Source: a virus | IMG/VR virus record: IMGVR_UViG_3300037882_002040 | Location: 1 to 38,281 of that record | Length of the DNA: 38,281 nt | Direction: 5' to 3' (one strand) | In this document: positions 16,775 to 24,493 of the stretch, piece by piece | How the letters are laid out: the number at the start of each line of letters is the position of its first letter | How positions within the stretch are numbered: the first letter of the stretch is position 1 | Made by a program: the position numbers and the translations under genes | Notes under the pieces: generated by a model | The model's database searches: none | The model's input: only the letters and a program-made list of their open reading frames with translations | Told to the model about the DNA's origin: nothing

Positions 16775-17871
16775 AGTAACTTTTCTAGTCTCTTAGCCAT
16801 ATTTTCATAGCTAAACTGTTCAACTAATTGAGAGTTATCCGTCATAGTTTTATCTTGAAAAGACTTAAAAACCAGTCTCATTAAATGTTGTAAATGTTCT
16901 TGAGATGGCTCCCACCATTTTTCTCTGCCTGAATAAATTTCGGGCAAAGGGGTGTCGTCAGTAAAAACCTGTTGTTGACTGCTTTGTATTTTGTAGTGTT
17001 TAACATAAGAAGCAGGGCCAGTGCGGTCCGTAACTATAACCTCTTTACCAAAACCAACCGCGTCTGCCGTGGGACGCGACCAACTCTCACCCCTAGACGG
17101 CATGACTAAACAATGCCCCGTACTATGAAGTCTACATATATCGTTTTCGCTAATTTTTTCTGTAATTACCTGTATATCCTTATATTGTTTAAAGTCCTTA
17201 TACAGACGTAATTTTCCTTTTATTTGTGCTATTAACTCATTACATTTATCTGCACACTCTTTACTTGTTAGTCCCCCTTTAGAAGTTTTTACTACTAAAG
17301 TTACCGGTTCGTCCTTCTTAAATTCCGTTAAGAATGCCCTAAATAGAACGTCTAAACCCTTCCTATGAATCATCTCTCCAATAAAGTAAAATACGCATTT
17401 ATTGGTTTTAAATAGTGGCTCATAACTTTGAGTAAATTTTTCAATATTGATGGGCATTCCTATAACTTTGATAGGAGTTTTTAGACCAGATTCTTTAAGA
17501 TTATTTTCATCTGCCAAAGAGGGTACCCAAACTTCATCCATTAGCGAGAGCTTTTCAATCCAACCACTATAATTTAGTCCGCCAGTCTCAGTATATATCA
17601 AAGCTACATTTTTACCAACATTCCTATTATATATTAGGAGGTCTGGCAATACATTAAATATGGTAACGTCAAATTTTTTACATTTGTTATATTCCCATTC
17701 ATAAAAATCATCGGGCGGAAGTGAAGAACTTCCATTCATATAGATTGGTCTTATAGTTAGATTATTATTTGTTTTGTCTAATGCTCTAATATAATCATGC
17801 GAGGAATCGCCCCAGCCATCGCCTAATTGATGTCGATATGGCCCCAGAAAAAGAATATTAGGTTTACCCAT
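16771..17871 (-). CDS. Glycosyltransferase family 4 protein (366 aa)
   Basis: The ATG overlaps the upstream stop as TAATG. A GT-B enzyme: the N-terminal lobe begins ILFLGPYRHQLGDGWGDSSH, and the C-terminal lobe has FYFIGEMIHRKGLDVLFRAF (161-180), the typical HRKG loop, then LVVKTSKGG and LVMPSRGESWSRPTADAVGF (255-274) followed by a VIVTD strand. The last is the E-x7-E style donor-binding motif, with GESW carrying the first acid and a changed second position. It follows a larger family 4 protein, and the two may act in sequence on one glycan. Acceptor unknown. Confidence 0.8.
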   Translation of the reverse strand: MGKPNILFLGPYRHQLGDGWGDSSHDYIRALDKTNNNLTIRPIYMNGSSSLPPDDFYEWEYNKCKKFDVTIFNVLPDLLIYNRNVGKNVALIYTETGGLNYSGWIEKLSLMDEVWVPSLADENNLKESGLKTPIKVIGMPINIEKFTQSYEPLFKTNKCVFYFIGEMIHRKGLDVLFRAFLTEFKKDEPVTLVVKTSKGGLTSKECADKCNELIAQIKGKLRLYKDFKQYKDIQVITEKISENDICRLHSTGHCLVMPSRGESWSRPTADAVGFGKEVIVTDRTGPASYVKHYKIQSSQQQVFTDDTPLPEIYSGREKWWEPSQEHLQHLMRLVFKSFQDKTMTDNSQLVEQFSYENMAKRLEKLL

Positions 17872-19547
17872 TATATATTTTCCTTCTGCCTATTAGCATA
17901 TTGAATATAATCGCATGGTTGTAAAGCGGCCCTATTTAATCTTCCGTGTTCTATCTGATTAATATTGTTTCGCATTCTAATCAGAGTATTCACAAACATC
18001 TCCCTATTAAAAGGTTTCATGCCCGTTTTACTTTCTATAGAGCCAAAATTTATGTTTCTTAACATTACAGCCCCAAAGAACGTATGTAATTCTTCTGGTT
18101 TTCCTAAAATATTAACTATACACCATTCTACAAATTCTTTATTTGGTAGGTGTTCGGGGATGTTGTCTGTTTTAGACTGAAATTGTTGTGCTGGGCTATC
18201 CCATTTTCCTTGACGGCCTGTTAATTGTATTTGGTCAAAATGGTCTTCCCATATCTTAGCTATTCTATCCCAATTATACCACTTAACAGCCCCCTGTCTA
18301 GCCTGAAAACCTTTATTTGCTCGAACTTGTGCTGGTTGCTGAACAAATTTTAGGAATTTTTGTACAAAGTCCGAATTGTTTGGAATTGCTCTATATTGCG
18401 TATTTTTTACATCTCTAAAAAACCCCTGAACATTTACCGGTGTAGCATTTAGCGTTTCTGTAAAATCTTCTAACGACGAATAGTTTACAACAAAACAATG
18501 AACACCTGCTGCTGATGCTTCTGGTACTGTTAATCCAAATCCTTCTGCGCTCACGCATTGATAATATGCGTCCATCAAATTATACACATCGTTTAGTTGT
18601 TGTTGAGTATGTCCTAAAGACACATTAGGCATTACAGCAGAAACGGAACCACACCGCTTACAAACAGCTCTAGCGTCTTCAAAGAAAGAAACAGAATGAT
18701 GTTTACAGTTTTTACAAATATAAGACGCTAATATTTTGCCAGATAGGCCATGCTCCATTATTAGGTCGGGTAGATTCCACCCCGTATTGTCTGGCCAAGA
18801 AGTATGAATTAAGCAGTAACTTCTTTTAGCTAAATCTTGTAACCCTTTATTGTTACATTCATCTAAATATAGTCTGAATGAAGCAAAAAAATCTGGAAAT
18901 AGTTTTCGAGGCTGATTACGAGAAACGAAACCTACTATTATAGCGTTTTCATCCACCCCCATTCTTTGACGATGAGCGGACTTATTAAGAATAGGTTTAA
19001 AAATTTCGGGGTCTATTCCTCCACCGGCAACAGGACCTATATTGACATTGTGATTAGTTGAGCTTTCTAGGACTTTACGACCATATTTTGAATAAGTAAG
19101 AACATCATCTACTTGAGTATAGTTATTTAAGAATTCAGTTCTAACTGGGGCTGAGTCAATAGTGACCATATGTACGAGTCGATAGAATGGTCTTAAAGGA
19201 GATGAGATTTGGTAACTCGACATATAATCGTCCCCTGGACAAATCACGATATCAGGTTGACAATCTAATAAAACTCTATCAAGACGCCACATACCGAATT
19301 CGTGTTGCTTATTTGATAAATATTTTTCTTCTTGTGGGTCTCCCTTTTCGGGGGCATTAGCATACCATTTCCACGGAATAGAACGATTTCGTGGGTCAGA
19401 AATTTTTCCATAGTTGGCAAATTCGTTTATTTCATATTTTTTTGTATTATATAATCTAGACAGTACGTTTTTTGTATAATTAGCGTAACCGGTGTTTAAT
19501 TCAGAAAAATCAGAATTCCAAAGGATTTTTAATTTTTTATTATTCAT
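17871..19547 (-). CDS. Large family 4 glycosyltransferase with inserted zinc ribbon (558 aa)
   Basis: The N-terminal lobe (KILWNSDFSELNTGYANYT, residues 8-26) and C-terminal lobe (IIVGFVSRNQPRKLFPDFF near 203-221, EGFGLTVPEASAAG at 335-348) are a classic GT-B family 4 pair with the donor-binding Glu residues in place. Between them, residues 278-299 contain CKNC and CKRC pairs 15 residues apart, a zinc ribbon rarely seen inside this fold. The last 150 residues are an extra helical domain. It overlaps the GIY-YIG gene upstream by 8 bases. The zinc ribbon may stabilise the lobe or bind a partner; this is an inference. Confidence 0.8.
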   Translation of the reverse strand: MNNKKLKILWNSDFSELNTGYANYTKNVLSRLYNTKKYEINEFANYGKISDPRNRSIPWKWYANAPEKGDPQEEKYLSNKQHEFGMWRLDRVLLDCQPDIVICPGDDYMSSYQISSPLRPFYRLVHMVTIDSAPVRTEFLNNYTQVDDVLTYSKYGRKVLESSTNHNVNIGPVAGGGIDPEIFKPILNKSAHRQRMGVDENAIIVGFVSRNQPRKLFPDFFASFRLYLDECNNKGLQDLAKRSYCLIHTSWPDNTGWNLPDLIMEHGLSGKILASYICKNCKHHSVSFFEDARAVCKRCGSVSAVMPNVSLGHTQQQLNDVYNLMDAYYQCVSAEGFGLTVPEASAAGVHCFVVNYSSLEDFTETLNATPVNVQGFFRDVKNTQYRAIPNNSDFVQKFLKFVQQPAQVRANKGFQARQGAVKWYNWDRIAKIWEDHFDQIQLTGRQGKWDSPAQQFQSKTDNIPEHLPNKEFVEWCIVNILGKPEELHTFFGAVMLRNINFGSIESKTGMKPFNREMFVNTLIRMRNNINQIEHGRLNRAALQPCDYIQYANRQKENI

Positions 19548-20205
19548 TATTTTTTTCTTTATGATATTTATCCCATCTTTTTCTGCTTGATTCTCTCATT
19601 TTTTGTCTAGTTTCTTCTGAATGTTTTCGTCCTAAATTTCTTTTATGCCCTTTAAAAGCTATAGATAATTTTGCTTTTGTTGCTTCAGAAGTTTTATATC
19701 CTACTCTTCTTTTATGTCCTTTTGAGGCTTTAGACATTTTTTGTCTTGTTTCTTGAGAAGGAAAGCGGCCTTTGTTATATTGGTTACCCTTTGAGGCTGC
19801 CCCTATTTTTCTTTTTGTTTCTTCGGACATTGGGGCACGTCTTTTTCCTGCTTCGCTCATTCTTTTTCTTGCCTCATCTGAACGCTTAAGTCCTAATGGT
19901 GAGTTAGCAGATTTATGAATATTAAAACCTTTAGTTTCGTCATATGTTTTTAATATGTCTAACCAGAATTGCTCTCGTTCTAGCAGCTTATCGGGACAAC
20001 AATATTCAATAATAGAAAATTTAAAATTATTTTGTTGATATTTGTTCCAAGCTCTTTGTAAATATGGATTGTGATGTTTATTTGTTATTAAATCATATGT
20101 GTGTCGACGGAATCTTTTCGGAATATCTACAGCACTCCCAATATATTTCTTTTTGGAGGCTCTACAGAAAATTAAATATATTCCTGAAATCTTTTCTTTT
20201 CTCAT
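19540..20205 (-). CDS. GIY-YIG homing endonuclease with NUMOD3 repeats (221 aa)
   Basis: The ATG overlaps the sigma-like stop as ATGA. The nuclease domain spans about residues 5-95: SGIYLIFCRASKKKYIGSAV (7-26), an Arg-rich helix after it, and LLEREQFWLDILKTYDE with the catalytic Glu. The rest is four to five NUMOD3 repeats (SDEARKRMSEAG, SEETKRKIGAASKG, SQETRQKMSKASKG, SEATKAKLSIAFKGHKR, SEETRQKMRESSRKR) that would track the minor groove of a long target. It is intact. It lies between the sigma-like gene and the glycosyltransferases, the usual position of free-standing phage endonucleases that spread by cutting neighbours' alleles. Confidence 0.9.
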   Translation of the reverse strand: MRKEKISGIYLIFCRASKKKYIGSAVDIPKRFRRHTYDLITNKHHNPYLQRAWNKYQQNNFKFSIIEYCCPDKLLEREQFWLDILKTYDETKGFNIHKSANSPLGLKRSDEARKRMSEAGKRRAPMSEETKRKIGAASKGNQYNKGRFPSQETRQKMSKASKGHKRRVGYKTSEATKAKLSIAFKGHKRNLGRKHSEETRQKMRESSRKRWDKYHKEKNNE

Positions 20206-20648
20206 GGTCGCTTAATCTTCTTAATAGCCTTCTTATACTGGTTTTTTACTTTATGATACGGAATCTTTAACAGGTCTGCTATTGCTTGAAAAGTATATCC
20301 AGATTCAAACTTGAGTAATAGAATTTTCTTTTCGTCTTCCGTAACACAATCAAATACTGCTAGTAAGTTTACAAAATCACACGAATATTCTTGTTCGTTA
20401 TTAATTAGTTCTTCTGTAACAATTCTGTTTTTCCCTGTATATCTGATTAGTTCGTTAGTAATACACTTATGAGCAAATGTACTAAGTTTCCCCTTGTTTG
20501 GGTCGTGTGACCTTACAGCTTTAAGAAGTCCAATCATTCCCACCTGTACATAATCATCTAGGTCTGATTTTGATGGATAAAACGAACGCGCTATTTTCTG
20601 AACTAGCCCTATATTTTCTTTACAAAGGTCGTTTTCGGTTTTTTGCAT
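20202..20648 (-). CDS. Sigma-70-like transcription factor (148 aa)
   Basis: The ATG overlaps the upstream stop as TAATG. Region 2 is recognisable at residues 13-75: NIGLVQKIARSFYPSKSDLD, then DDYVQVGMIGLLKAVRSHDP and KGKLSTFAHKCITNELIRY, matching the core-binding and -10 recognition helices. Region 4 follows (VTEDEKKILLLKFESGYTFQ, AIADLLKIPYHKVKNQYKKA), the HTH for the -35. It is a minimal, ECF-like sigma, probably replacing host sigma to read phage middle or late promoters. Its place at the end of the replication block, before the glycan cluster, fits a switch between gene classes. Confidence 0.85.
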   Translation of the reverse strand: MQKTENDLCKENIGLVQKIARSFYPSKSDLDDYVQVGMIGLLKAVRSHDPNKGKLSTFAHKCITNELIRYTGKNRIVTEELINNEQEYSCDFVNLLAVFDCVTEDEKKILLLKFESGYTFQAIADLLKIPYHKVKNQYKKAIKKIKRP

Positions 20649-21787
20649 TATAACTGATATACCTTATTAATAATGAGCGACCCCTTTTTCTTATCCTTCT
20701 TACCCAATAATAATACCGTATTTCCCTCTATTACAATATTTTTAGCCTCTCTCCAGGTATCTGCAAATATCACAATATCTTCCGCTTCACAATATTGGTC
20801 GGATATTTTAAGAAAAGCCATCTTGTCTCCGCGATTTTTGCCATTCTTAATTTCTACTTCCTTAACGTTTTCAATTTGAGCAGCTATGATAGGCATCTCA
20901 GGCATCTTATCTTCTACCAAATCTAGACACGTACAATTAGCCGAAGACGTATCACACGTATCTAAATTAGAAACTGTTAAGGGCGTTCCTAATAATGATT
21001 TTTCTTTAGAAACTAACCATTCTGGCGAATCTATTAGGGCGTAAGGAGGGTTTTGTAAAGTTTGAATAAGTCCATCCACCACTTCCTTACGATTTTTATT
21101 AGAGGCAAATCCAGACCTTCCTGGCTTAGTTTGGTTTAACTCCATAAGCAGAAGAAGTATATCATTGGGAGGGGGCACTCGCAACTTTTCCCTTTCCTTA
21201 TCCGTAAGTTTTTCCAAAGTCTTATATTCGTAGGCCATTCTAGTGCGTGGTATTCCTAAGAAGTCTAGGGCCCCAGAATTAATTAGGGCTAGTATACTGG
21301 GAGATGGTAGGTCCTTGTCCATTTTCAATAGAAGCTCACCCCACTTCATACATGATATACTTTCTCTGCCTATTTTGGTATAGAAATCTTGAATTCTTTT
21401 GAATGCGGATTGTCCTATCCCCTTAATGTCGCTCACACCAAATAGAATGTCTCCATTTTCTAGTAGTTTAAAGTGTTTGTTACACTCTAATAAGGAGGGC
21501 GATTTTACCGTTATATTGAGAGAACGAGCGTTATTTACTAGGCGGTTAATCTCGTAGTGCGGGTCTTGTTTATCTTGAGCATGATATAAGTAAGAAGTAA
21601 AAAACTGTTTGGGAAAGTGGGCTTTGCAATATGCTGTTAAATATCCTAAAATTGCGTAGGAAACGGCGTGCGAGTTAGAGGTCGCTATGCCGTTAGCATA
21701 AAAAATATGTTCTGGGCTATTAATTTCTAAATCTAGAGTTGGTCGTATTCCAATTTTTTTACAAGTAATTATTTTGTAACTTTTCAA
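20648..21787 (-). CDS. dnaE: DnaE polymerase C-terminal piece fused behind a split-intein C half (379 aa)
   Basis: The start is a TTG at 21787 behind AAGGAAAAAACAAC; the next in-frame Met lies far inside the extein, so TTG is the only sensible start. Residues 1-38 are the C half of an intein, ending IFYANGIATSN. The extein starts with Ser39: SHAVSYAILGYLTAYCKAHF, the conserved DnaE fingers helix. Then comes the helix-hairpin-helix (GVSDIKGIGQSAFKRI) and the OB fold (GDKMAFLKISDQYCEAEDIV). After trans-splicing the extein would join the middle piece. The stop overlaps the sigma-like start. It carries no catalytic aspartate, so it is useless without the other pieces. Confidence 0.9.
   Translation of the reverse strand: MKSYKIITCKKIGIRPTLDLEINSPEHIFYANGIATSNSHAVSYAILGYLTAYCKAHFPKQFFTSYLYHAQDKQDPHYEINRLVNNARSLNITVKSPSLLECNKHFKLLENGDILFGVSDIKGIGQSAFKRIQDFYTKIGRESISCMKWGELLLKMDKDLPSPSILALINSGALDFLGIPRTRMAYEYKTLEKLTDKEREKLRVPPPNDILLLLMELNQTKPGRSGFASNKNRKEVVDGLIQTLQNPPYALIDSPEWLVSKEKSLLGTPLTVSNLDTCDTSSANCTCLDLVEDKMPEMPIIAAQIENVKEVEIKNGKNRGDKMAFLKISDQYCEAEDIVIFADTWREAKNIVIEGNTVLLLGKKDKKKGSLIINKVYQL
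21674..21787 (-). other. Split intein C-terminal half (38 aa)
   Basis: This is the segment MKSYKIITCKKIGIRPTLDL plus 18 residues, ending with HIFYANGIATSN. The final Asn38 is the cyclising residue and Ser39 the first extein nucleophile. The usual His before Asn is Ser here, a known variation. A length of about 38 residues is typical of natural C halves such as those in cyanobacterial DnaE. Confidence 0.9.
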
Positions 21788-22670
21788 GTTGTTTTTTCCT
21801 TGCTTTAATTGCTGTTAGTTTTCTATTCGGTAATTTTTCTTGTAAAATACTTATATCGTTTGATGATAGTAATATTTTTTCTTCTTCTTTTTTCCAACAA
21901 TTCGGCATATGATTTATTAATAGAAATTTATTATATTTTCTTTGCATTTTAAAAGCGTCTTTATTTTTATAAATAATATCTTTAAGTTTAATAGTATTTT
22001 GTTGTGATAAAGAAAGCTCAAAATATTTTTTTCTTGTTGTCCTGACATAGCCAAATCCTAATCTTTTTTGTATATAATCTAAAAATGGTTTTGACGCACA
22101 AACAAAAGAAGACCTAAAACATTTTTTTATCTTGTTATGATATTGGCATTCAAAAATACTTCCATCTCCGTCAAAATACCCTCTTAAATAGTCTCCCCAA
22201 AAATCTTCTGGAATGTCAAAGTTGACTTTTAAATTAAAAGTTTTATCATTAGTTACGCTATATTTTTTAAGGTCCGACCAAATTTGCGGAGAATGAATAT
22301 TTATCTGTACTATCTCTTTAGAATGTCTTACTTTGCTTGTTGGAGATATGCAATCTCTTATATGTTCAAGAATATCTTTATCTTTTTTGTTTATTCCTAT
22401 CGTTATGAATGGTCGGCCTTTCCATACATGGCCATCTGCGGTGATAAATCCTAAACAATACGCCATTTCGTGGGACCAACTAGAGAAAAAATCGTGATTT
22501 GCATGATATTTAACAGGATTAATTTTTGGTCGAACTATAAATCCATATTCTTTAACTAATTTTCTTACTGTTCCGGGCGATATTCCTAGTATTTTTCCTG
22601 TTGGTTTACTACCAAGATTTTGAATAACATAGTATTTTTCTATATCTTCTTTAGACGGTTTAATATACAT
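21759..22670 (-). CDS. LAGLIDADG homing endonuclease lying between the two split-intein halves (303 aa)
   Basis: I chose the ATG at 22670, which has AAGGA seven bases upstream, rather than an upstream TTG at 22706. The head (residues 1-45) is a helix-turn-helix (NLGSKPTGKILGISPGTVRK). LAGLIDADG helix 1 is LGFITADG (residues 73-80) and helix 2 is LRGYFDGDG (162-170), each keeping the acidic metal residue, so the enzyme looks active. It starts 58 bases after the intein-N stop and overlaps the intein-C start by 29 bases. It is the free-standing form of an endonuclease that would sit inside a contiguous intein, and it would mobilise the split intein. Confidence 0.9.
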   Translation of the reverse strand: MYIKPSKEDIEKYYVIQNLGSKPTGKILGISPGTVRKLVKEYGFIVRPKINPVKYHANHDFFSSWSHEMAYCLGFITADGHVWKGRPFITIGINKKDKDILEHIRDCISPTSKVRHSKEIVQINIHSPQIWSDLKKYSVTNDKTFNLKVNFDIPEDFWGDYLRGYFDGDGSIFECQYHNKIKKCFRSSFVCASKPFLDYIQKRLGFGYVRTTRKKYFELSLSQQNTIKLKDIIYKNKDAFKMQRKYNKFLLINHMPNCWKKEEEKILLSSNDISILQEKLPNRKLTAIKARKKQLEKLQNNYL

Positions 22671-22727
22671 TAGTCGTTCCTTAAGTTTAGCAGCGTGAAA
22701 GAACAAACTAATATTACACGGTCTAGG

Positions 22728-23624
22728 TCATTCTTGACACATAATTTCTAGATTTTTTTCTAGAATTTCCTGTAATTGTCGTTCAATGCCATCTTCGCAT
22801 AGAAATTTATGTTGCAGAGTGCATCGTATTGAGTTTCCATTTTCAAGGACTATTTCATAAACCTCTTGCTCACCGTGGTCATATTTATTGGTTACTTCTA
22901 TAAATTCGTCTTTATTGTTTGTTGGTCCAAGAATCCAATCTCCTATATTTATATCTTTTATTTGTTTAGTGATATTGTTTTTAAGTTGAACTACTGTTTC
23001 AGGAATTATTGAAAAATTAAACGCGTACCTCTGGCTTTTTTCTATCCAGCTAAATATTTCTTCGGCTTCTTTTTCGGTAACTATTTTAAGCTCTTTAGCT
23101 TTTTCTAAAAATAAAGTTTTAACTTCCGCCATTTTCTTTGTATCTTTTTTGCCTGCCGCTTTTCGTAGATTATCAGCTTCAACTTCACTGAATCCTGCAA
23201 TTTTTTGCGCTATTTGCATAGCCTGTTCTTGAGCTATTAAAACCCCTTGAGTTGGTTTTAGAATTTCTTCTAGAGCAGGATGAAAACAATCAATAGGTTC
23301 TAAACCGTTTTTTCTATCTATATATGATTGAACAATAGTTTTGCCAGTTTTTTCAAGAACCCCTTCCAAACATGCTGGTCTTGCAAGCGCTCCAATATCC
23401 GCTAATTCTTTGATTGATTGAGGTTTAATATCCTTACAGAGTTTTTGTCCTAACTGAGTTTCTACTTGAAAAACTCCTACGGTATTGCCGGAACTAATTA
23501 AATCCCAAGTAGCTTGACAGTCTAGTGGAATTTTTTCAATGTCGGGGTCGAATTGAATACTAAGCTGATTTCCCGCTGGTTCAGCAGGGAATTCGCAGCC
23601 ACAATCAAATTTAACAGACTTCAT
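22728..23624 (-). CDS. dnaE: DnaE polymerase middle piece (fingers) fused to a split-intein N half (298 aa)
   Basis: The ATG overlaps the end of the small upstream gene. Residues 1-204 are the DnaE fingers region: TWDLISSGNTVGVFQVETQL (39-58), IGALARPACLEGV, then QEQAMQIAQKIAGFSEVEAD (132-151) and NLRKAAGKKD, with IEKSQRYAFNF at the extein end. Residues 205-298 are the N half of an intein, beginning SIIPETVV, with KYDHGEQEVYEIVLENGNSI and the TLQH box. The catalytic aspartates are in the 643-residue piece upstream. It starts FDCGCEF, a cysteine pair I associate with phage DnaE. Without splicing this polypeptide could not be joined to its C-terminal end. Confidence 0.9.
   Translation of the reverse strand: MKSVKFDCGCEFPAEPAGNQLSIQFDPDIEKIPLDCQATWDLISSGNTVGVFQVETQLGQKLCKDIKPQSIKELADIGALARPACLEGVLEKTGKTIVQSYIDRKNGLEPIDCFHPALEEILKPTQGVLIAQEQAMQIAQKIAGFSEVEADNLRKAAGKKDTKKMAEVKTLFLEKAKELKIVTEKEAEEIFSWIEKSQRYAFNFSIIPETVVQLKNNITKQIKDINIGDWILGPTNNKDEFIEVTNKYDHGEQEVYEIVLENGNSIRCTLQHKFLCEDGIERQLQEILEKNLEIMCQE
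22731..23012 (-). other. Split intein N-terminal half (94 aa) with Ser at position 1
   Basis: Starts at Ser205 of the middle DnaE piece (TCA at 23010-23012) and runs to its stop. Block A is SIIPETVV, and block B is NSIRCTLQHKF with the conserved Thr-x-x-His. The segment DHGEQEVYEIVLENG is strikingly like the DRGEQEVFEYCLEDG of the cyanobacterial DnaE intein. Ser instead of Cys at position 1 means the first step would be an N-O shift. Confidence 0.9.
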
Positions 23625-23808
23625 TGTAATATTTTTCTTTTTCTCTATCTATAACTTCTTCTAAGTTTTTAATTAATTGTTCGCGTATTTTTTCTGCCTG
23701 TTCCAGTGTGCATTCCCATTCTATTACTTTTTCGGGAATTTTACCTTTAAAAGGAAGAGTATAGGCGGCAACTGTTCCGTCTTTATTTAATAAGTCTTGA
23801 TTCGTCAT
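23611..23808 (-). CDS. Unknown small protein in the polymerase locus (65 aa)
   Basis: I prefer the ATG at 23808 (AAGGGAG nine bases upstream) to a TTG at 23814. The product is charged and helical: a short strand region (TVAAYTLPFKGKIPEKVIEW), then a coiled-coil-like helix (LEQAEKIREQLIKNLEEVID). It overlaps both the exonuclease and the middle DnaE piece, so all are coupled. It could be a linker or assembly factor for the divided polymerase, but nothing in the sequence proves it. Confidence 0.6.
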   Translation of the reverse strand: MTNQDLLNKDGTVAAYTLPFKGKIPEKVIEWECTLEQAEKIREQLIKNLEEVIDREKEKYYNEVC

Positions 23809-24493
23809 TTGCAATTGCTCCCTTGAATTTTATTCTCTCAGCTACAGGTCTCATAGCTCTCAAACATCTTACAATCATCTCGGCACAGTCTTTTACGTCT
23901 TGTAAAGCGTCGTGACCCTTCTCTTTTGACATACCAAAAAAATCTCTTAAGTTGTCTACAGCAAAGGAGTTAGGAACATCTGCTAAGTTCTCCCACCAAT
24001 AGAAAAGCAGAGTTTGAATATCTAAAACGTCTCTTGGAAAAAAGATATTAGATTTGCCCTCTTTATTTATATTACCATATCTTTCAGAAAGTCTTTGACA
24101 TATAACGAGGTCGAATTTAGTAATATTTGCTCCTGCCGCTATACCTGCTGAGAACATGGTTTTACTTTTTCCTGCCGTATGGTATCTTAGTAAGTAGTCG
24201 ACAAAATTTTTCCATACTAATTCCTGGGACGGATATGTTTCCCATTCTTTTAGTAAACTTTCTGATGTATAATTACCACCCTGATTATTACGAATCTTAA
24301 CATGCCAATCCACCGTTTCCGGGTCAGTATAATCATCAGGATGCGGTTTCATATAGGAGTTAAATTCGCTATTTGGAATAACCTCCAACTTACGAGGATT
24401 CAAAGCTAGCGCCGACAATTGTACAGGAGAACAATTAGATGGGTCTGCGCTTGTCGTTTCAAAATCGAATACGATAATTGTGCGATTATTCAC
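23783..24493 (-). CDS. DnaQ-like 3'-5' proofreading exonuclease (236 aa)
   Basis: The start is GTG at 24493 with GGAG six bases upstream, inside the end of the DnaE first piece. It is a DEDDh exonuclease: IIVFDFETTSADP gives D10 and E12 (Exo I), ANITKFDLVIC gives D128 (Exo II), and KGHDALQDVKDCAEM gives H194 and D199 (Exo III). All four acids and the His are present. It lies between two DnaE pieces and would supply proofreading for a polymerase that lacks an active PHP site. The gene order suggests it is part of the same holoenzyme. Confidence 0.9.
   Translation of the reverse strand: MNNRTIIVFDFETTSADPSNCSPVQLSALALNPRKLEVIPNSEFNSYMKPHPDDYTDPETVDWHVKIRNNQGGNYTSESLLKEWETYPSQELVWKNFVDYLLRYHTAGKSKTMFSAGIAAGANITKFDLVICQRLSERYGNINKEGKSNIFFPRDVLDIQTLLFYWWENLADVPNSFAVDNLRDFFGMSKEKGHDALQDVKDCAEMIVRCLRAMRPVAERIKFKGAIANDESRLIK

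Noticed and set aside
19600-19900. Direct DNA repeats resembling a CRISPR-like array
   Set aside because: The repeated pattern is the coding sequence of NUMOD3 motifs, with unequal units and no spacers.
22671-22706. TTG at 22706 as start of the LAGLIDADG gene
   Set aside because: The ATG at 22670 has AAGGA at good spacing, while the TTG has none; the extra 12 residues do not look like an HTH head.
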